From contig OW818698.1 of NCBI GenBank assembly GCA_942493375.1, forward strand, positions 2,170,001 to 2,234,000: a stretch of 64,000 nt of DNA. The letters run 5' to 3'. This document shows, piece after piece, positions 10,081-17,967 of the stretch. The translations under genes and the position numbers were made by a program. Origin of the DNA: G942493375 sp942493375. Lineage in GTDB: Bacteria > Armatimonadota > UBA5829. The first letter of the stretch is position 1; each line of letters begins with the position of its first letter. The notes below the pieces were generated by a model. It was given only the letters and a program-made list of their open reading frames with translations, ran no database searches and was not told where the DNA came from.

Positions 10081-10692
10081 CTACTTTACCGCCCAAGAGA
10101 GCAGAGAATCTCTGAATGCGGCCAATTTGCTAACAAACTCGCTAGCGGTGCATGGCAATGGACTTTGGCAACCGGACTTGCACAATATACGCTCAAGTAA
10201 AGCTCCCAGTAATATCCCACTATTTGTTCTATGGTTATAAATACCATCAAGTTCCAACAAACATTCTTGTGATTTGGAAGGTGTTCCTATTTCCAATTCT
10301 AGATATGCTACATACATAGCGGACAACAAGTCAAGGGCACTAGACAGATGGTTCTCGAACAATGAATTTGAATCTGTAATCAGAACAGCATCTCTTAACC
10401 CCTTAGGTAATTGTTCATAGTCTATGAAAGTTACACAGTCCGCAAGGTCTGGATTGTCGCTTGCAAAAGCACGTGCTTTTGAGTTGTCAAGGGAATAGAA
10501 GAACAGTTTTTCAAAGCGTTTTATTCCACCCCATAGTATTCTGTTTCTATCATAATCTGTTGCGTGCACTACAGCTACGGGAGCTGCATTTAGCCCAGCC
10601 TCAGAACCAGGCATTATATGGATGTGATTTTTCAAGATGGCATTGCTTATCTTGTGATAATCTGGGTTTCCATCATAGATGATGATTCTCAA
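10081..10692 (-). CDS. Small pseudo-receiver-like protein (203 aa)
   Basis: Starts at TTG 10692, seven bases after AGGAGG, and overlaps the end of the upstream gene by 20 bp. The N-terminus MRIIIYDGNPDYHK resembles the first strand of a receiver but keeps only one acidic residue, and no equivalent of the phospho-acceptor or conserved lysine can be aligned with confidence. The second half (from about residue 105) is helical and contains two cysteines near KSGCQSPLPC. It could be a phosphorylation-blind partner that docks to the kinase or to the true receivers of the operon. This is inference from position and partial fold resemblance. It could equally be a novel small adaptor. Confidence 0.55.
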   Translation of the reverse strand: MRIIIYDGNPDYHKISNAILKNHIHIMPGSEAGLNAAPVAVVHATDYDRNRILWGGIKRFEKLFFYSLDNSKARAFASDNPDLADCVTFIDYEQLPKGLRDAVLITDSNSLFENHLSSALDLLSAMYVAYLELEIGTPSKSQECLLELDGIYNHRTNSGILLGALLERILCKSGCQSPLPCTASEFVSKLAAFRDSLLSWAVK

Positions 10693-12598
10693 GACAACAC
10701 CTCCTCTGTAGATAATTTGGCATAGTCAGTATTAACTTCATGTAAGGATGTTCCTCTGAAACATCCTCAAAATGTGGTTTGCCTCCAGGCCAGACACATT
10801 CCCATTTCTCGCATTTGGTATTGGTTATGACGCAGAGTTCACCCCACCCAAGAAATGAGGCTAACCGACCTGAGAGGGTACCATTTTCAAAACCTATCTG
10901 TAAAGGACCAATATACTTCTTCAGGTCATAACTTAATTCCACTTTGACAGATGCATTATCGCGATCTCCAAGATAATTGATGATTACGGATTTCAAACAT
11001 TTGATCGTAGTTTTCTCGGTCTCGATTAGTGACTTAAATATCTCAGTAAGGTAATCCCAGTTGGATATCACACGCCTATTCCTTGAATGGGGGTTGGAAT
11101 GGATAACCTCTATTTGCTCGGTTGAGAGGCTGAACCGTTCCTTAAAATACGCCTCCAAATCTGGACATGTAAGGTCATATCGATCAATTCCTTTAATAAA
11201 GCTGATAAATGGAGGCCGTACTTTCTTGTCATCAGCGATCCTTTTTCTGTTCTCACAATCTCCCATTTTTCGTAGCCATTCTATATACCTATGCGGGAGA
11301 GCCACTTGAACAATGTCTCGTGAATAACTTCCATTCCATCCTACCTCTTGCTCTAGGAGTTTCTCCATTTCATCATCATTGCCTACCGGTATGGCAATTT
11401 TGTCTGTATATGGCCATATAGCTTCGGTAGGAGCAGAATTTGGTTCTTTCCAATCTTCTGTGCTGTGGCAAGCATATGCCCATATTGTTGTCGGTTTCGG
11501 TTGTTCTTCGGCTATTGGACTCACTTTCATTGACTTGAAAAGTCGGGCAATCGATCTGTTATGGTCTAGTTCCTGTTCAAGAAATGACAATATTTCCTTT
11601 CCTGATGCTATCGCAGCACTAGGGGTAAACGCCGTTGCAATTTCCTGGGCATGAAATGGAAAAAGTTGGGCAACATCGGTCAACTCAGTTGAACATTCTA
11701 GCATACATCTAGTATCCTTCAACACTGAAGAATATTTTACAGCTAATCCACTCTTTCTCAATCCTTGCTCATAATGGTCTACTGTATGCCTAAGTTCGTC
11801 TTTGTAGTTATTGTAAACAGAACCATCACATTTGTTCATAGCGTCTCTGAGGGAGCGTGGCTTATAGTTTCTGCGCAGTGCTTCAGCGGAAACAACCCCA
11901 TATGTTGCCAGCCAGACTTCACTTGACATATGATCTTGCACATTTAATGCTTGCAACCAATCTTTGGACAGTTTCTCTACGATTGTTTTGACCGGTGCAG
12001 ATATCGTATCAATGACCGAGGTGTATTCTTGAGATCTTTCTTCAATTGTCCATAAATATTGACGGAGCCTGTTAATGGTCGACTCAGTAACGGATACTCT
12101 CCCAGATTTCAAACGCTGACATGCTAATTCAACACAGCGTTCGCGCACCCAACCAATAATGTCACTTTCGCTAAGCATGTTTACATCGCCTTTTGAGACG
12201 ACTTTAATGAGATTATCGTGGCCATATGGAGTCTCTTTGCAAATATCACCATAGGTGTCGAGTACTCCAAAATTTGCGGTATAAAGCACATCAATAACAT
12301 CGCTTCTATTTAACTCACGTGCATAATGCCGATATTCAGCAGCAATTATAAATCCGACAGCGTGCTTGCTGATTTTATCCATCGGCACATGTGGAGGTGC
12401 TGAATCGAAGTTCAGGTCTATAGCAAAGACATGCGGCAATATTTCTGATTTCTTGTCTCTAGCGGCTGATGCACATTCATCAATGGGCTGATTAGGGTTG
12501 CGAAAGGTTTTATATTTTGCATAATCACCTAATGCCCATTCTGCGGCTTTCTGTAAACCATAATGCATCTTATCATCGACAAACCAAATCGTAAACAC
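10673..12598 (-). CDS. N-terminal receiver with large unknown output region
   Basis: 641 residues from GTG 12598, three bases after the kinase stop codon, with GGGGGA overlapping the end of the kinase gene. The first 140 residues form a receiver: VDDK with D8/D9, Asp61 in FAIDLNF, a LYTA segment and a VSKGD lysine. The remaining 500 residues match nothing I recognise; they are mostly helical, rich in charged residues, with a Trp-rich C-terminal part (KWECVWPGG). Adjacent genes suggest it is the direct phospho-partner of the histidine kinase. No membrane segment is visible. The receiver assignment is good, while the output function is open. Confidence 0.65.
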   Translation of the reverse strand: MFTIWFVDDKMHYGLQKAAEWALGDYAKYKTFRNPNQPIDECASAARDKKSEILPHVFAIDLNFDSAPPHVPMDKISKHAVGFIIAAEYRHYARELNRSDVIDVLYTANFGVLDTYGDICKETPYGHDNLIKVVSKGDVNMLSESDIIGWVRERCVELACQRLKSGRVSVTESTINRLRQYLWTIEERSQEYTSVIDTISAPVKTIVEKLSKDWLQALNVQDHMSSEVWLATYGVVSAEALRRNYKPRSLRDAMNKCDGSVYNNYKDELRHTVDHYEQGLRKSGLAVKYSSVLKDTRCMLECSTELTDVAQLFPFHAQEIATAFTPSAAIASGKEILSFLEQELDHNRSIARLFKSMKVSPIAEEQPKPTTIWAYACHSTEDWKEPNSAPTEAIWPYTDKIAIPVGNDDEMEKLLEQEVGWNGSYSRDIVQVALPHRYIEWLRKMGDCENRKRIADDKKVRPPFISFIKGIDRYDLTCPDLEAYFKERFSLSTEQIEVIHSNPHSRNRRVISNWDYLTEIFKSLIETEKTTIKCLKSVIINYLGDRDNASVKVELSYDLKKYIGPLQIGFENGTLSGRLASFLGWGELCVITNTKCEKWECVWPGGKPHFEDVSEEHPYMKLILTMPNYLQRRCCLENHHL

Positions 12599-12601
12599 TA
12601 T

Positions 12602-14860
12602 CTATCCCCCTAATAACGACACTTCAATAAAAAATCGAACCATTTGTTGTCCGGCTTCACTTACTACAAGCGAGGAGTGACATGATGGATTAAGCAATCT
12701 GACGGAGGTTCCACCTAATCTATTGCATAGTAGATAAACCTGCCACAATCCCTGTATACCGCCACTCCCTCCTTCGCCAGGCCTCAAGTTACCGCTCAAA
12801 ACCCTAGACTCGAACGCTCTAATATTTTCTATACACGTTGGGTTCGCAGAATTACTGACTTCTATAATAAGAGATTTAGCATTATTCTTTATGTCGACAG
12901 ACACAAATGGATTGGGAACGCTATCGACTGAAAGAATGGCCGCCTTAAATGCATTCTGGCAGAGCTCCAAAATTACGGCATCCAAAATGTAAGCTGTTAT
13001 ACCGCTACAATGGCCATCAAGATTCGATCTTGACGGAATTTTCAGAGATAGACTGGTGTTTCCAGCAACCTTCATTTGAACTAAAAGAAGATGCTCATAC
13101 CACCAGGCAGACGCATCCCCGTTTTCACCATGAATCTGACCTACAGCCTCACGTAAGACCCCGGACAATTGATCAGAAAATGCTTGTGGTGTCATGTCTA
13201 TCTTAGTGATAATCGGTAATAGCTCATGCAATTGCAGTTTATGTCCATTAGTTGAGAGATTAAGCCCACGAATTATTGAACTGCACGTGATCTCCGCTAT
13301 ACTTCTCTCTATATTTTTAGCTACATCTCGTTTCGCCCTATCGAAATCCATAACCCAGAAGAATAGTTCCGCTTGCTCTCTAAGGTGGGCCAATTCGTTA
13401 AACATGAAACTTGCACTATCTGCCAATTTATAGAGATAATCCTCATCAGGGGTCAAATCGCTATCAAGCATCTCACACATACTCTGTCCGTGATTCTGGT
13501 TGCCCATCGCAAGCTGTGGAAGTGCCAGTGCATTTTTAAGTCCATGAGAAGCACCACGCGCAAATGATGCAAGTATTTCCTGGTTTTCTCTCTCTATTCT
13601 TTCCTCTGCTAGGCGTGTGATCTCAGACTCAATTCTGGTTGCATCTTCAACTTGCCTCATAAGCGTGTAGATTTCCTCGACCCAAGGTTTTGCAAGAGAA
13701 AAGTATTCAGATTCAAGCTCATGCGAACACAAAATCATACCGGAACCCAGCTCAGAGTTCCTGCCTTTAACTTCTACTACTTTGTCCAATAGAATAGTAA
13801 ACCACCAGCGATATGTATGTGGAAAATAAGATCCATCTATAGTGGGTCTACATTCGCTACACGATTTGCATGATGCAGACTTCTGTGAATCATTATCAAT
13901 CAAATGTGCTATTCGATCTGACAATTCAATAAGTCCATACTTATCTCTAATATCTTTTCTGATTCCGTCAATCCAGTTGTGACAAGTATTGCGCCAATCT
14001 GGAATAAAGCATGTAGACAACCATACACTATATAGGGCTTCCCTTATATGAGTAACCACATTTTCTGAATCTGAGAGCGTTCTGTACCGCTCAATTGGCG
14101 ACAGGTTTGAGATAGGTGAAGGGCATGGCCATCGTATAAGATATGACAGATCAGGTGATTCATTAATACGCTGAGATGTTTGCTGACCGAACTGTTCGCT
14201 GTCATCAATCTTAAGATATATTGTTAGATCACCAAAATCATGATCAGGAATCGCCTTTTCGAGTAATTCCTGACCAATTCCTACAGAAAGTAAAGTCAGA
14301 AGACTTTTTTTGTTCTCTGCAATCAATTCAGGAGGCGTTATAGGCTTGTGATTGATCTGTCCGTCATATGTAGCCCAATTGTGAGTTCCTGCAGGTGCAA
14401 ATTTCGTCCCGTCTGGAAGAGTGCTTATTAATAATGGATCCAAGAGTAAGTTAAATGAGAAGGATGCATCGGTTATACGATAACCAGGGCCAGTTATGTT
14501 CATGTTCTCTGTGTATCCGATACCGCATTGCTTGTCATTGTGATCACATTCGAGCGCAAGACGTTCTCCGTCCCATGTTACAAAACCCGGCCAGAAATAT
14601 AGGTCAAACGGTCGAACATCGTCTGAAGACGAAGAGCGCTTGTATATGATTCCAATTTCAAATAATGCCCGAGCCATTTCGATCATAACTTCTCTAAAAT
14701 ACTCGTCTATATTTTCAAACCGGCTATTAAGGTTCTGTTCCATCAACTCATTTAGTTTCGTACGGCAGTTGTTCCTGTAAGAATCAAGTAATGGTCTCGC
14801 TAAGCCCAAGCAACTTTGTCCGATTTTCTCATCTCTGTTATCAGCGTTACAGTCACTCAT
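12602..14860 (-). CDS. Soluble sensor histidine kinase, first gene of the operon
   Basis: 752 residues, ATG 14860 with AGGTG upstream. The H-box is GASHGLKNAL with candidate phospho-accepting His439; the N-box is ELCQNAFKAA near 632-641; a glycine-rich GEGGSGGIQGLW near 695-706 corresponds to the ATP lid. The 410-residue N-terminal region has no membrane span and no recognisable PAS or GAF domain. It carries a CKSCSEC cluster (about 331-337) that could bind zinc or an iron-sulfur centre, and a coiled linker (405-430). The signal is therefore probably cytoplasmic. It heads an operon with several receiver domains, so it likely phosphorylates them. The order kinase first, HD enzyme last suits a sense-relay-act cascade. 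Confidence 0.8.
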   Translation of the reverse strand: MSDCNADNRDEKIGQSCLGLARPLLDSYRNNCRTKLNELMEQNLNSRFENIDEYFREVMIEMARALFEIGIIYKRSSSSDDVRPFDLYFWPGFVTWDGERLALECDHNDKQCGIGYTENMNITGPGYRITDASFSFNLLLDPLLISTLPDGTKFAPAGTHNWATYDGQINHKPITPPELIAENKKSLLTLLSVGIGQELLEKAIPDHDFGDLTIYLKIDDSEQFGQQTSQRINESPDLSYLIRWPCPSPISNLSPIERYRTLSDSENVVTHIREALYSVWLSTCFIPDWRNTCHNWIDGIRKDIRDKYGLIELSDRIAHLIDNDSQKSASCKSCSECRPTIDGSYFPHTYRWWFTILLDKVVEVKGRNSELGSGMILCSHELESEYFSLAKPWVEEIYTLMRQVEDATRIESEITRLAEERIERENQEILASFARGASHGLKNALALPQLAMGNQNHGQSMCEMLDSDLTPDEDYLYKLADSASFMFNELAHLREQAELFFWVMDFDRAKRDVAKNIERSIAEITCSSIIRGLNLSTNGHKLQLHELLPIITKIDMTPQAFSDQLSGVLREAVGQIHGENGDASAWWYEHLLLVQMKVAGNTSLSLKIPSRSNLDGHCSGITAYILDAVILELCQNAFKAAILSVDSVPNPFVSVDIKNNAKSLIIEVSNSANPTCIENIRAFESRVLSGNLRPGEGGSGGIQGLWQVYLLCNRLGGTSVRLLNPSCHSSLVVSEAGQQMVRFFIEVSLLGG

Positions 14861-14976
14861 CCAAACACCTCATAATTTGTCACACATTTCCCACTAAAGT
14901 AGACATTCAGAACGGATGCTGGAAATGCTACGACCTCGTAGTACAAGCAGGAGAATAGCAAACTAGCTTGGATATT

Positions 14977-15005
14977 AGTATAGGGTCATTGGTATGGGTT
15001 GTCAA
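14977..15005 (-). promoter_or_regulatory. Strong sigma-70-type promoter of the phosphorelay operon
   Basis: On the minus strand the -35 is TTGACA (15000-15005) and the -10 is TATACT (14977-14982), separated by 17 bases. It lies about 110 bases upstream of the kinase ATG and faces it. Near-consensus strength suggests steady expression of the whole seven-gene operon unless a bound regulator intervenes. Confidence 0.75.
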
Positions 15006-15055
15006 CATACACACAATCAGCGGTCACACTATCATCACGCTTCATGCGCACATAT

Positions 15056-15244
15056 TTAAGTTGTAGAAGAATTAGACGGAGATTTTTTTGACACGACACC
15101 AAAAACCTGAATCTGATACTGAAGTCCATTCAATTTATTATGCATTTGCAGAGGTACGACAATCCAGGGGTGGTTATTTATCGTATTGCTACAGAACTGT
15201 GGGCGAGCACCAGGTGGCCAAAACCGAATAGATTCTTGAGTCAT
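15056..15244 (-). CDS. Doubtful small ORF (62 aa)
   Basis: An ATG at 15244 follows AGAGG very closely (two bases), which is a poor spacing. The product is hydrophilic with a plausible amino-acid mix (RFWPPGARPQFC near the start) but no recognised motif. It lies downstream of the ABC transporter operon and spans or precedes the kinase promoter. It may be a remnant of a longer gene or non-coding. Confidence 0.25.
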   Translation of the reverse strand: MTQESIRFWPPGARPQFCSNTINNHPWIVVPLQMHNKLNGLQYQIQVFGVVSKKSPSNSSTT

Positions 15245-15314
15245 TCCTCTAATTGTTTACTTTGTCAGATCTTTCATCATGTTGCGGATTAGCTATAGGA
15301 ACATACTCGATAGA

Positions 15315-15467
15315 TCACCAAATACTGTCTGGAAAATCATCATACTCAGGTCCTATTGACTTCCTCAGTCGGTAATCACTATCTGAAATGAACGGTACTA
15401 CCAACTGCACAGATGTAGTTGTGCAAGGTGATTGATGATCAGGGAGAGAATGATAATCAGTTACCAT
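15315..15467 (-). CDS. Doubtful small ORF after the ABC transporter (50 aa)
   Basis: The frame is open from inside the end of the ATPase gene; ATG 15467 is the most natural start. The peptide is acidic and ends SIGPEYDDFPDSIW. No family is recognised. Together with the 62-residue ORF further left it could represent the decayed tail of one gene. The remaining bases between 15006 and 15502 hold nothing else I can support. Confidence 0.25.
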   Translation of the reverse strand: MVTDYHSLPDHQSPCTTTSVQLVVPFISDSDYRLRKSIGPEYDDFPDSIW

Positions 15468-15502
15468 GCGTTCACAATTGCCTCTGTAAGTCTCGATATG
15501 TA

Positions 15503-16228
15503 TTATGTGCCTGTTTCCAAGAGAGACAGGAATCGGCACAGATTACCGCTCTTCGGCGAAGTGAGTATACTTGATGTGCCTGACTCCTCTACTTGCCCAT
15601 TTTTGATGAACACTATCTGATCAGCCGCGCTCTTGGCAAAACCTATTAGGTGAGTGACCAGCACAATGCATGTCCCTGAATCGCGCAAGACCTTTAGTTG
15701 CTCTAAAATAGTGCTGATCTGTTCAACATCCAAAGCCGATGTAATTTCATCAAGTAGTAGGTATTCCGGCTCAAGAGCAATGGCCCTGGTTATTGCTGCC
15801 CGTTGTCGTTGTCCCAGTGATACCTGATTGGGATAACGGTCAACATATTCGCTCATTTCAAAGAGTTCAATAAGCTTGTCAACCTTACCATCACAATCAC
15901 CTTTCATGAGCTCAATAGGCAAAGTGATATTCTGCCTGATGGTGAGATGAGGCCACAGGAAAAGCTGTTGGAAAACCATCGTAAGTTTTGGCCACGGTGG
16001 CGTTATGCTCTTACCATTCGACATAGGGAATGAATATTGCACATCATCAACGATCACTGAACCGGTATCGGGTGGATCTAGTAGTGCAAGTGCCCGAAGA
16101 AGGGTGCTCTTGCCACACCCATTGGGGCCAATCAATGCTGTTATTGTGCCTGGAGCAAACTCGGCACTGACCTCGCGCAGCATTGCATTGCCATCATATG
16201 ATTTGCTAATTCCTTGTGCCTTAAGCAT
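15503..16228 (-). CDS. ABC transporter ATP-binding protein, polar amino-acid type
   Basis: 241 residues, the usual size for GlnQ/HisP-type ATPases that power amino-acid import. Walker A is GPNGCGKST, the signature is SLGQRQR (LGQ in place of the usual SGGQ), Walker B is YLLLDEIT, the D-loop SALD follows, and the H-loop is VTHLIG. ATG 16228 is preceded by GAGGATC at a good distance. It sits 21 bp after the permease gene and completes a three-gene set with the lipoprotein. The altered signature is still compatible with activity. Substrate unknown. Confidence 0.9.
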   Translation of the reverse strand: MLKAQGISKSYDGNAMLREVSAEFAPGTITALIGPNGCGKSTLLRALALLDPPDTGSVIVDDVQYSFPMSNGKSITPPWPKLTMVFQQLFLWPHLTIRQNITLPIELMKGDCDGKVDKLIELFEMSEYVDRYPNQVSLGQRQRAAITRAIALEPEYLLLDEITSALDVEQISTILEQLKVLRDSGTCIVLVTHLIGFAKSAADQIVFIKNGQVEESGTSSILTSPKSGNLCRFLSLLETGT

Positions 16229-16249
16229 ACTGTGATCCTCGACTTTGCA

Positions 16250-16915
16250 TCATTGCTCTGATAGGTCCCGGGTGTATTTATTCTTGAGCCATCCAGCAAG
16301 AGCATGCATCGGAAGGCATACTACCAGAAATAGTAAGGCCAGTGATGTGTAAATCTCAACTGGGCGATACACTTCTGAGTTAATTCGCTGTGCAACCCTG
16401 AACACCTCATCTACAGATATCAAACTGGCGAACAGAGTGGACTGCAGCATTGCAACCTGGATATACAGCAGGGATGGTAGTACCTGGCGAAATATAAGTG
16501 GCAATTGAATCTTCATTACTATTTGTCTGCTGGAAAGACCACATACTTTTGCTGCCATCATATATTGTTTAGGGAAGTCGTTAAGCACGCCTCTTACTAA
16601 GTCTGCTACAAGAAGAGCGTTCACGATTGAAAGCGCCCCTGTTGCAGTATAGAAAGGATCAATAACAACATTGAGCATTGCTTGCAAAGGATAATGCAAC
16701 CAAAACAGGAAAACAAGTACAGGTATTCCAGAAAGCACAAAAGACACAGTCTTAGAAGGAATGCCTATAGCTATCTTCCATTTAGCTCCAGCAATGCCTA
16801 ATAGCGCCCCCCCAATGATACCGAGTGGCCAAATCAGGAGACATAGCTTCAAGGTCACCATCAAACCGCCAAACAACTCAGTCTTGTGTTGTGTAAAGAT
16901 ATCCATTACGCTCAT
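16250..16915 (-). CDS. ABC transporter permease, polar amino-acid type
   Basis: 221 residues with about five hydrophobic helices, typical of the HisM/GlnP family of inner-membrane permeases. The cytoplasmic coupling loop is visible as MMAAKVCGLSSRQIVMKIQLP, matching the EAA-loop pattern of a small residue pair followed by a Gly nine positions after. AAGGAAAT precedes ATG 16915. Only one permease gene is present, so it would work as a homodimer with two copies of the adjacent ATPase and the lipid-anchored binding protein. Confidence 0.88.
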   Translation of the reverse strand: MSVMDIFTQHKTELFGGLMVTLKLCLLIWPLGIIGGALLGIAGAKWKIAIGIPSKTVSFVLSGIPVLVFLFWLHYPLQAMLNVVIDPFYTATGALSIVNALLVADLVRGVLNDFPKQYMMAAKVCGLSSRQIVMKIQLPLIFRQVLPSLLYIQVAMLQSTLFASLISVDEVFRVAQRINSEVYRPVEIYTSLALLFLVVCLPMHALAGWLKNKYTRDLSEQ

Positions 16916-16999
16916 GGTATTTCCTTGACTCGCATATAGCTGGTGGGATTCGTTTGAATCCTACCAGCTTATGCAGTAACTAACTATTCAGAGACAGTT

Positions 17000-17872
17000 C
17001 TAGTTGACTATGCGATATGGTTTTGCGACCCGGTAGAAAGTATTCTTAGCCGGTTCATATTTGTCTAATTCTTTGTCAACAAAACCGCTGTTTATAAGAT
17101 CTTCCATCGCTACATCAAGCATGTGTTTGAAATTAAACTCACCCTGCTTCATCATATAGCAGTTCCCCAATACACGAATCGGCTGTTCTGCAGCAATATT
17201 CTTTATCGTGCCCGGATTGGATTGCAGGTATTTATAGCCAAAGTATGGCTCGGCGAAGAATACATCAGCTTTGTTTCCTGTTATATCAAGAAACTTCTGA
17301 GAGATGTCCGTGTTCTGCGGTGATGATACTCGCTGTGCCAATGGGAATGAGGACCGTGCAATGAGATCACCTGTTTCACCATCAATCGTGGCAATCTTCA
17401 CACCAGGATCATTGATCTTCATCCAGTCCTTGGTAAATCGATTATCGTTGCTTCGCGTGTATATTCCGATACCGCTATAATACAATGGTATAGATAGTGT
17501 TGTCATCTTGCCACGGGTAGGATTTGCCCAAACCGGTGAACCTACAATATCGTAACGACCTGTTTGCAGTCCCTCAATTTGTGATCCCCATCCAACTTCC
17601 TCAGTCCACTGCACTTTTAATCCGCAGTTATCTGCTGCCTTCTCAAGTGTTTCTACAAATATCCCTTTTAGTTTACCTGTCTTAGGATCTTTCATGCATG
17701 CAGGCGGATAGTCAAGATAAGCTGCTCTGATAACACCTGACTTTATGACTTGGTCATAAACTGAGGTGCTTTGCTGCTTACCCCCGTTACCAGATTGGTT
17801 GCACCCGACCATACATAAACTTAGGGCCACGAGAAGGACTATGGCCAAAATGTTCAAACTTCGCCGATTCAT
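17000..17872 (-). CDS. Solute-binding lipoprotein of the ABC transporter (SBP family 3)
   Basis: 290 residues. The N-terminus is a lipoprotein signal with lipobox CMVGC and lipidated Cys24, followed by a Gly/Asn/Ser linker. The mature part fits extracellular solute-binding family 3: GVIRAAYLDYPPACMK at the start, then LKGIFVETLEKAA, and a hinge region GSPVWANPTR. ATG 17872 is preceded by GGGAGG. This is the first gene of the three-gene import set. A transporter inside a defence-rich island is unusual; it may supply a ligand, or be unrelated cargo. The ligand cannot be told from sequence. Confidence 0.88.
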   Translation of the reverse strand: MNRRSLNILAIVLLVALSLCMVGCNQSGNGGKQQSTSVYDQVIKSGVIRAAYLDYPPACMKDPKTGKLKGIFVETLEKAADNCGLKVQWTEEVGWGSQIEGLQTGRYDIVGSPVWANPTRGKMTTLSIPLYYSGIGIYTRSNDNRFTKDWMKINDPGVKIATIDGETGDLIARSSFPLAQRVSSPQNTDISQKFLDITGNKADVFFAEPYFGYKYLQSNPGTIKNIAAEQPIRVLGNCYMMKQGEFNFKHMLDVAMEDLINSGFVDKELDKYEPAKNTFYRVAKPYRIVN

Positions 17873-17967
17873 AGTGATTCATTACCTCCCAGTAAATTTC
17901 TGGTCTGCACAATAAGTTCAGAGCCATTAGTTACAGAATAACATGAGTCCCTCGCTTCAAACTGTTA

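Noticed and set aside
1338..14860. Plain Detocs system
   Set aside because: Detocs has three genes with a single receiver relay; this operon has seven, with a translocase and an HD enzyme.
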